Below are positions 7,961-12,220 of a DNA stretch of 12,220 nt, piece by piece. The position numbers and the translations under genes are program-made. This stretch comes from VGCC01 sp040381195 (lineage in GTDB: Bacteria > Actinomycetota > Actinomycetes > S36-B12). Below the pieces are notes generated by a model, which made no database searches, was not told the origin of the DNA, and worked only from the letters and a program-made list of their open reading frames with translations. Each line of letters opens with the position of its first letter. Position 1 is the first letter of the stretch. The stretch lies in NCBI GenBank assembly GCA_040381195.1, contig JBEIHR010000057.1:1-12220 (forward strand), written 5' to 3'.

Positions 7961-9310
7961 TTAGCCGTTGGACAACTCCGCGCGCACGACTGCCGCTATC
8001 GACTCCGCGATCGCGGTTGCCTGCTCCTCACTGGGAGCCTCGACCATGACGCGGATCACCGGCTCGGTCCCCGAGGGCCGCAGGAGAATGCGACCGTTTC
8101 CGGCGAGGTCTGCTTCGGCCGCCACCACCGCGGAGTGCACGGCGGCGGCGGACGCGAGCTGCTCACGATCGACATCACGCACATTGATCAAGACCTGCGG
8201 CAGTTTCGTGACCGCCGAGGCAAGTTCTGCCAACGATTTCCCGGTCTGCGCCATCCGCGCCACGAGATGCAGTGCGGTCAGAACGCCGTCGCCTGTGGTC
8301 GCGTGCTCAAGAAGGACCACGTGCCCGCTCTGCTCCCCGCCCAGGGTGAAACCGTTCGCGCGCATCTCCTCCAGCACGTACCGGTCCCCCACGGCCGTCT
8401 CGCGCACTTCGATGCTGGCCTGGTGCATCGCGATCTTGAATCCGAGGTTCGCCATCACGGTGCTCACCACGGTGTTGCCAGCCAGTGTTCCCGCATCACG
8501 CATTCCCGACGCGAGGATGGCAAGGATGTGATCGCCGTCAACGATCGCGCCTGTGGCATCCACGGCGAGGCAGCGATCTGCGTCACCATCGTGTGCGATG
8601 CCGATGTCGGCCCCGGAGGATCGGACGGCGGAGATGAGGTCGTCCATATGGGTGGAGCCGCAGCCATCGTTGATGTTGATGCCATCGGGGTTCGCGTGAA
8701 TGGCCGTCACCTCCGCACCGGCACGACGCAGCGCAGCGGGTGCAACGGCTGAGGCAGCACCATTGGCGCAGTCCACGACCACGCGGATTCCGGTGAGCGG
8801 CGTCACGATCGTGCTCACCAGGTGGGAGATATAGCGCTCTATGGCATCGGGGTCGGTCCGGATGCGTCCGACATCGGCACCCACGGGCCGATCCCATGGC
8901 TCATCGAGACGCTTCTCGATCGCATCTTCAATCACATCGTCGAGTTTGTGTCCTCCGCGGGCGAAGAACTTGATCCCGTTGTCCGGCATGGGATTGTGTG
9001 ACGCCGAGAGCATCACACCGAGGTCTGCACCCGTGCTCGCCACTAACCAGGCGACGGCCGGTGTGGGGAGCACGCCCACCTGGAGGACATCGACTCCCGC
9101 GCTGGCCAACCCGGCAACGACAGCTGCCTCGAGGAATTCACCGCTGGCACGCGTGTCGCGTCCAACCACCGCAAGGGGACGGTGACCTTCGAAGGCACCG
9201 GCATCGGCCAGGACGTGCGCGGCCGCGACCGAGAGGTCGAGGGCCAACTCCGCAGTTACCTCTCGGTTGGCCAGCCCCCGAACACCGTCGGTACCGAACA
9301 GGCGACCCAA
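7961..9310 (-). CDS. glmM: Phosphoglucosamine mutase
   Basis: Isomerises glucosamine-6-phosphate to glucosamine-1-phosphate, the step after GlmS toward UDP-GlcNAc. The 449-residue protein begins with the family signature GRLFGTDGVRGLANRE. The phosphoserine is Ser104 in SASHNPMPDNGIKFF, the metal-binding loop is DGDADR (241-246), sugar specificity is set by GEQSGH (325-330), and phosphate binding by RPSGTEP (411-417). All four active-site loops are present. The start must be the TTG at 9310, because no ATG or GTG precedes the signature and the next candidates would remove it. TTG lies one base after the rpsI stop and has no recognisable Shine-Dalgarno, so its translation probably depends on ribosomes finishing rpsI. 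Confidence 0.96.
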   Translation of the reverse strand: MGRLFGTDGVRGLANREVTAELALDLSVAAAHVLADAGAFEGHRPLAVVGRDTRASGEFLEAAVVAGLASAGVDVLQVGVLPTPAVAWLVASTGADLGVMLSASHNPMPDNGIKFFARGGHKLDDVIEDAIEKRLDEPWDRPVGADVGRIRTDPDAIERYISHLVSTIVTPLTGIRVVVDCANGAASAVAPAALRRAGAEVTAIHANPDGININDGCGSTHMDDLISAVRSSGADIGIAHDGDADRCLAVDATGAIVDGDHILAILASGMRDAGTLAGNTVVSTVMANLGFKIAMHQASIEVRETAVGDRYVLEEMRANGFTLGGEQSGHVVLLEHATTGDGVLTALHLVARMAQTGKSLAELASAVTKLPQVLINVRDVDREQLASAAAVHSAVVAAEADLAGNGRILLRPSGTEPVIRVMVEAPSEEQATAIAESIAAVVRAELSNG

Positions 9311-9311
9311 G

Positions 9312-9815
9312 TCAGCGCTTGCTGTATTGGGGTGCCTTGCGGGCCTTCTTCAGGCCGTACTTCTTGCGCTCCTTGGCGCGTGGATCGCGCGTGAGGAATC
9401 CGGCCTTCTTCAGCAGCGGGCGATTGCCGTCTTCGTCGATCGCGTTCAGAGCGCGCGCGACACCGAGGCGGAGTGCACCTGCCTGACCGGAGATGCCACC
9501 ACCGTGGATGCGCGCGATGACGTCGAACTTGCCCTCGGCGCCGATGGTGACGAAGGGCTCGTTGACCTCCTGCTGGTGCACCTTGTTCGGGAAGTAGTCG
9601 TCCAACGTGCGTCCGTTGATGGTCCACGCTCCGGTGCCCGGGACGAGACGCACGCGCGCAATGGCTTCCTTGCGACGACCAGTGGCCGCGCCGGGCGCGG
9701 TGACGACGTCGCGACGAACGACCTTCTTCTCCGGAGTTGTCGTGGTGTATTCCGACGGGGTCTCCTCGACCTCGTCGACGTCCACGTCGATGTCTTCGAT
9801 GATTGCCTCAGACAC
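9312..9815 (-). CDS. rpsI: 30S ribosomal protein S9
   Basis: S9 is a small-subunit protein whose C-terminal tail reaches the P-site tRNA. The 167-residue protein has an acidic N-terminal extension of about 45 residues (MSEAIIEDIDVDVDEVEET...), common in actinobacterial S9. The conserved core follows: GRRKEAIARVRLVPGTG, HGGGISGQAGALRLGVARAL, and the invariant basic tail ending APQYSKR. The GTG start at 9815 is supported by a strong AGAAGGA at 9821-9827, five bases upstream. The frame stays open upstream through rplM, but that is out of phase with L13 and is rejected. It follows rplM by 20 bases, the near-universal L13-S9 pairing. Confidence 0.97.
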   Translation of the reverse strand: MSEAIIEDIDVDVDEVEETPSEYTTTTPEKKVVRRDVVTAPGAATGRRKEAIARVRLVPGTGAWTINGRTLDDYFPNKVHQQEVNEPFVTIGAEGKFDVIARIHGGGISGQAGALRLGVARALNAIDEDGNRPLLKKAGFLTRDPRAKERKKYGLKKARKAPQYSKR

Positions 9816-9820
9816 GGTGA

Positions 9821-9827
9821 TCCTTCT
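9821..9827 (-). promoter_or_regulatory. Ribosome binding site of rpsI
   Basis: AGAAGGA on the minus strand, five bases before the GTG at 9815. It is one of the clearest Shine-Dalgarno sequences in the window and fixes the rpsI start within a longer open frame. Confidence 0.8.
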
Positions 9828-9835
9828 TTCTGCCG

Positions 9836-10279
9836 CTACTGGGCGATCTGGGTGATGGCGAATGGCTGGGGGTTCTGCGCCGCATGCGGATGCTCGGCGC
9901 CGGTGTAGACCTTCAGCTTCTTGATCTGCTGACGGCCCAGCTTGTTGTGCGGGAGCATGCCCTTGACGGCCTTCTCCACCGCACGGCAGGGATTGGACTC
10001 CAGGAGTTCCGAGTATGAGGTCGCGGTCAGACCGCCCGGAAAACCCGAGTGGCGGTAGGCCATCTTGGTCTCGCGCTTGGAGCCGGTGAGGGCCACCTTG
10101 TCCGCGTTGATGATGATCACGAAGTCCCCCGTGTCGACATGCGGGGCGAACGTGGGCTTGTGCTTGCCGCGCAGCAGAGAGGCTGCGTGGGTGGCCAGTC
10201 GGCCGAGCACCACGTCGGTGGCGTCGATGACGTGCCAATGGCGAGTGATGTCGCCGGCTTTCGGGGTGTACGTGCGCAC
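9836..10279 (-). CDS. rplM: 50S ribosomal protein L13
   Basis: L13 is an early-assembly large-subunit protein. With the GTG start at 10279 it is 147 residues, in line with other actinobacterial L13 proteins. It begins VRTYTPKAGDITRHWHVIDATDVVLGRLA and continues with LLRGKHKPTFAPHVDTGDFVIIINA, YRHSGFPGG, KGMLPHNKLGRQ and LKVYTGAEHPH. The reading frame continues upstream to 10318, but those 13 residues are not part of the family, and AGGTGG six bases before the GTG at 10279 supports the shorter form. It is the first gene of the long minus-strand operon, preceded by a promoter and a structured leader. Confidence 0.96.
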   Translation of the reverse strand: MRTYTPKAGDITRHWHVIDATDVVLGRLATHAASLLRGKHKPTFAPHVDTGDFVIIINADKVALTGSKRETKMAYRHSGFPGGLTATSYSELLESNPCRAVEKAVKGMLPHNKLGRQQIKKLKVYTGAEHPHAAQNPQPFAITQIAQ

Positions 10280-10285
10280 GATGCG

Positions 10286-10291
10286 CCACCT
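10286..10291 (-). promoter_or_regulatory. Ribosome binding site of rplM
   Basis: AGGTGG on the minus strand, six bases before the GTG at 10279. It decides the start against the longer frame. Its 5' half can pair with CCTA at 10300-10303 (minus-strand reading) in a short 4-base-pair stem with a 7-base loop, which may modestly mask it. Confidence 0.65.
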
Positions 10292-10317
10292 ATCTCTCGT
10301 AGGGACCGGTTTCTGCA

Positions 10318-10361
10318 CCCCCCACCCGGGGGGCCGTACTGGGCACCTTCCGAGCGCCCAG
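10318..10361 (-). promoter_or_regulatory. Two consecutive stem-loops in the rplM 5' leader
   Basis: Read on the minus strand, the first hairpin has CTGGGC at 10356-10361 pairing with GCCCAG at 10339-10344 around an 11-base loop. The second has CCCCCC at 10328-10333 pairing with GGGGGG at 10318-10323 around a GGGT loop. Five bases separate them. No U-tract follows, so they do not look like Rho-independent terminators. They lie in the untranslated region between the predicted rplM promoter and its start codon, and could be a ribosomal-protein autoregulatory leader or simply GC-rich structure. Function is inferred. Confidence 0.45.
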
Positions 10362-10381
10362 GCTGCAAGCAGCGAGGGGAA

Positions 10382-10410
10382 AGGCTACCGGGGCCACACG
10401 AGGGGGCCAA
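10382..10410 (-). promoter_or_regulatory. Predicted sigma-70-type promoter of the rplM operon
   Basis: On the minus strand, TTGGCC (10405-10410) is followed after exactly 17 bases by TAGCCT (10382-10387). This fits the principal-sigma TTGNNN-17-TANNNT pattern. It starts 16 bases after the cupin stop codon and predicts transcription beginning near 10375, giving a leader of about 95 bases before rplM. Found by eye; no transcript data. Confidence 0.5.
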
Positions 10411-10425
10411 ATCCGGCCCGGACGC

Positions 10426-10758
10426 TTAACTGAGCGTGATCCACACCTTCCTCAGGGGCGTGGTGACGGTCCAGGTGGTGCGCGCACCCGCGGGAAGGAG
10501 GCCCACCACCCCGGGGGCCAGGTCGATCCGACCTCCCTCGGAGCAGGTCACGGTCCCCTCCCCCTCGATCACGACGAAAACCTCCTCGATCTCGGTGTCC
10601 GTCGAGGTGCCCACGGAGTGCTGCCAGACGCCTACCTCCATGTCCCCCTCGGCCGTCACTGCCCGCACGCCGGTGCTCACGTCGCCGTTGGGGTTGCGGG
10701 CATCGTTGAGGGGTGTCATCTCGAGGTCGATGTCGCGTGACTGGAAGGAGCGGATCAC
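10426..10758 (-). CDS. Small cupin-fold protein (DUF861 / cupin_3-like)
   Basis: A 110-residue single-domain cupin resembling the DUF861 group, to which ureidoglycine aminohydrolase-like cupins belong; its own activity is unknown. The core reads EVGVWQHSVG, then EIEEVFVVIEGEGTVTC, then IDLAPGVVGLLPAGARTTWTV and LRKVW. The usual HxH of cupin motif 1 is absent, and the motif-2 histidine is a tryptophan (W96), a pattern seen in DUF861 proteins. Canonical metal binding is therefore doubtful. The start is taken as GTG at 10758 (VIRSFQSRDIDLE), matching the usual N-terminus. The ATG at residue 14 is an alternative. No Shine-Dalgarno is visible, and a TACGCT six bases upstream suggests a leaderless transcript. 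It lies between vapBC and the rplM promoter, in the rplM direction. Confidence 0.82.
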   Translation of the reverse strand: MIRSFQSRDIDLEMTPLNDARNPNGDVSTGVRAVTAEGDMEVGVWQHSVGTSTDTEIEEVFVVIEGEGTVTCSEGGRIDLAPGVVGLLPAGARTTWTVTTPLRKVWITLS

Positions 10759-10833
10759 CGGGCGAGCGTAGGGGCAGCCAGCACCCGCAGCGCGGATGCG
10801 ATGAATACACCAACTAGGTGTACGGTCCTCCAC
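10759..10833. promoter_or_regulatory. Divergent promoter region between the cupin gene and vapB
   Basis: Seventy-five bases separate the divergent start codons. The cupin-side -10 candidate is TACGCT at 10765-10770 (minus strand). The vapB-side candidate is TACGGT at 10821-10826 (plus strand), seven bases before the ATG at 10834. Both spacings suit leaderless transcripts, which are common in actinobacteria. No convincing -35 hexamer is seen for either. The region also contains the vapB operator-like inverted repeat. Confidence 0.4.
10806..10822. promoter_or_regulatory. Inverted repeat, probable VapB(C) operator
   Basis: TACACC (10806-10811), spacer AACTA, GGTGTA (10817-10822): a perfect 6-base palindrome with a 5-base spacer. 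It ends 11 bases before the vapB ATG and overlaps the predicted -10 element by two bases. Ribbon-helix-helix antitoxins bind such palindromes to repress their own operons, so this is the natural autoregulatory site. The palindrome is observed; binding is inferred. Confidence 0.65.
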
Positions 10834-11064
10834 ATGGCGAGAACCAACATTGATATCGATGACGCGTTGGTCGAGATTGTCATGGTGCGCTACCACCTGA
10901 AGACCAAGCGGGAGGCGGTCGACTACGCCCTGCGCCACCTCGCCGGCCAGCCCATGACCAAGGAGGAGGCCCTGGCCATGTGCGGCTCGATGCCGGACTT
11001 CGAGGTCCCGGAGGACCGCCCCTTCACTCATCTCCTCCACGATGACGACGATCACGCTCGCTGA
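10834..11064 (+). CDS. vapB: Type II antitoxin VapB (ribbon-helix-helix, DUF2191 type)
   Basis: A 76-residue antitoxin expected to neutralise the adjacent VapC and, through its DNA-binding N-terminus, repress the pair. It starts MARTNIDIDDALVE, the typical opening strand of this VapB group, followed by the helices YHLKTKREAVDYALRHLAG and MTKEEALAM. The acidic C-terminus (HLLHDDDDHAR) would be the toxin-binding tail. The ATG at 10834 is preferred. An upstream in-frame ATG at 10801 would place the operator and -10 inside the coding region and adds nothing conserved. No Shine-Dalgarno is present, consistent with leaderless translation. It overlaps vapC by 23 bases. Confidence 0.9.
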   Translation: MARTNIDIDDALVEIVMVRYHLKTKREAVDYALRHLAGQPMTKEEALAMCGSMPDFEVPEDRPFTHLLHDDDDHAR

Positions 11065-11431
11065 CACCTCGATCTGGGTCTCCGCGCTCCGCCAGCCACA
11101 ATCCTGGATTCGCAGTCAGATCGAGACCGACTCCCCCGTTGCCATCACCGACCCGGTGCTGATGGAACTGCTCTCGGGAGTACGCAACGAGCGAGAACTC
11201 CGAGACACCAGGGCCTACGTAACACGTGGACCCTTCATCCCCTTCGACACCGCATCGGACTTCGAGGGGGCGGCCGCCATCTACTCAGCCGCCCGCCGTC
11301 GTGGGATGACACCCAACAGCCATGTCGACTGCATGATCATCGCGGTCGCACTTCGCAACGACCTTCCGTTGGTCACCCTCGACACCCGTCAGGCGGCCAT
11401 CGCCGAGATCTTCGGCGTCACCGTTATCTGA
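11042..11431 (+). CDS. vapC: Type II toxin VapC, PIN-domain ribonuclease
   Basis: A 129-residue PIN-domain protein, the predicted RNA-cleaving toxin of the vapBC pair. Acidic active-site residues are in place: D8 in LADTSIW, E42 in DPVLMELLSG, D96 in HVDCMIIAVA and D114 in VTLDTR. The toxin therefore looks intact rather than decayed. RNA target cannot be told from sequence; VapC enzymes of other actinobacteria cut tRNAs or 23S rRNA. The ATG at 11042 lies inside vapB (23-base overlap) without a recognisable Shine-Dalgarno, so production probably depends on vapB translation. The stop codon overlaps the end of the convergent truA by 8 bases. Confidence 0.93.
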   Translation: MTTITLADTSIWVSALRQPQSWIRSQIETDSPVAITDPVLMELLSGVRNERELRDTRAYVTRGPFIPFDTASDFEGAAAIYSAARRRGMTPNSHVDCMIIAVALRNDLPLVTLDTRQAAIAEIFGVTVI

Positions 11432-12220
11432 CTGTGCGCAATGCTCGGGTCTCCAGCTGGCGCGCGGCCAATTCGGCATCCGGCGGGTAGCCGACCTGCT
11501 CCAGTACCAGCGGATGAGGGGGCATCACCGTGACTCCCGATTCACGGCGTGCAGCATGGACCAACTCTCCCGGCCACGTGACCGGCTTTCGACCATCGCC
11601 GACCGGGAGCATCGCACCCACGATGCTCCGCACCATGGAGTGACAGAACGCATCGGCCTGGATCGCCATCACAGCGTTTCCATCTTCATCACGTTCCCAC
11701 CGAAGGTGCTGTAACTCGCGGATCGTTGTAGCACCCTCGCGCCACTTGCAGAAAGCAGCGAAGTCATGCGTGCCGATAAGAGCGTGGGCTGCTTCGTTCA
11801 TCCGATCGAGGTCGAGCAGCCTGGTCCACGCGAGAACTGAGGTGCGCTCCAGGGGATCGGGACCGTCCGGGTCATCGCATACCCGATAGGTGTAGCGGCG
11901 CCAGATCGCACTAAAACGCGCATCGAATCCCTCGGGTGCCGTTTCGAGATCACGGATGCGTATGTCGTCCGGCAGGGCGCGGTTGATCCGTGCGCTATCG
12001 ATGTCGGGATGATCCGCGGGCACGTCGAAGTGGACGACCTGACCACGGGCATGCACGCCCGCATCGGTACGACCGGCACAGGTGGTCTGCACTTCAGTGC
12101 GGAAGAGCTGGGTGAGAACGCGCTCGAGTTCCCCCTGCACGGTGCGCAGGGAGTTTTGCGCGGCCCAGCCGGAGAAGTCCGTGCCGTCGTAAGCGACCGC
12201 GGCACGGAGACGACACAGCC
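11424..12220 (-). CDS. truA: tRNA pseudouridine(38-40) synthase TruA (5' end cut by window edge)
   Basis: Converts uridines 38-40 in the tRNA anticodon arm to pseudouridine. The visible 264 residues begin LCRLRAAVAYDGTDFSGWAAQ, so only a few N-terminal residues lie beyond the right edge. The first in-frame GTG at 12140 would remove the conserved YDGTDFSGW strand and is not the start. The catalytic aspartate is visible residue 52 in AGRTDAGVHARGQVVHFD. Later family motifs are IWRRYTYRV, IGTHDFAAFCKW, and FCHSMVRSIVGAML near the C-terminus. The TAA stop at 11424-11426 lies within the tail of convergent vapC. TruA usually lies just upstream of rplM in actinobacteria; here vapBC and the cupin gene separate them. 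Confidence 0.96.
   Translation of the reverse strand, partial: LCRLRAAVAYDGTDFSGWAAQNSLRTVQGELERVLTQLFRTEVQTTCAGRTDAGVHARGQVVHFDVPADHPDIDSARINRALPDDIRIRDLETAPEGFDARFSAIWRRYTYRVCDDPDGPDPLERTSVLAWTRLLDLDRMNEAAHALIGTHDFAAFCKWREGATTIRELQHLRWERDEDGNAVMAIQADAFCHSMVRSIVGAMLPVGDGRKPVTWPGELVHAARRESGVTVMPPHPLVLEQVGYPPDAELAARQLETRALRTVR

Noticed and set aside
9312..10289. Extended minus-strand frame fusing upstream sequence to S9
   Set aside because: The N-terminal part is rplM read in the wrong frame. A strong Shine-Dalgarno and GTG at 9815 give a normal S9.
10318..10333. CCCCCC/GGGGGG hairpin as a Rho-independent terminator for the cupin gene
   Set aside because: No U-tract follows on the minus strand, and the hairpin lies downstream of the predicted rplM promoter, inside its leader.
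10360..10373. GCTGC-AA-GCAGC palindrome in the rplM leader
   Set aside because: The full arms leave a 2-base loop, too tight to fold; with a 4-base loop only four pairs remain, which is easily due to chance.
10759..11067. N-terminal extension of the cupin gene across the vapB region
   Set aside because: It would run antisense through vapB and the promoter region, and adds no cupin-like sequence. The GTG at 10758 gives the expected domain start.

Overview
The window is high-GC, densely packed chromosomal DNA. It has GTG and TTG starts, several leaderless-looking starts and the gene order truA / rplM-rpsI-glmM-glmS-nnr-alr-hydrolase-tsaE-tsaB-rimI-tsaD. This is the ribosomal protein L13/S9 and cell-wall precursor neighbourhood of Actinomycetota. 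The L13, S9, GlmM and TsaE proteins look actinobacterial, perhaps Micrococcales or a neighbouring order; I cannot name a genus from sequence alone.

Bases 1-10279 hold eleven genes, all on the minus strand, read from right to left. The order is rplM, rpsI, glmM, glmS, a bifunctional NAD(P)HX repair gene, alr, an alpha/beta hydrolase, tsaE, tsaB, rimI and tsaD, which runs off the left edge. Gaps are 20, 1 and 29 bases, and from glmS onward every junction is a 4 to 10 base overlap, so this reads as one long operon. A promoter with a 17-base spacer and a leader with two stem-loops precede rplM. The operon joins translation (L13, S9), UDP-GlcNAc and D-alanine supply for peptidoglycan (GlmM, GlmS, Alr), cofactor repair (NnrE/NnrD), and tRNA t6A37 synthesis (TsaB, TsaD, TsaE) with ribosomal protein acetylation (RimI).

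Bases 10426-11431 interrupt the usual truA-rplM neighbourhood with a small minus-strand DUF861-like cupin and a divergent plus-strand vapBC toxin-antitoxin pair. A perfect 6-5-6 inverted repeat just ahead of vapB is the likely antitoxin operator. At the right edge is truA (pseudouridine synthase), on the minus strand and missing its extreme N-terminus; its end overlaps the end of vapC by 8 bases.

I found no tRNA or rRNA genes, insertion sequences, CRISPR arrays or convincing Rho-independent terminators. Nothing here looks like an undescribed defence or biosynthetic system. The most interesting items are the vapBC insertion with its operator, the rplM leader and the run of GTGA/ATGA gene overlaps.
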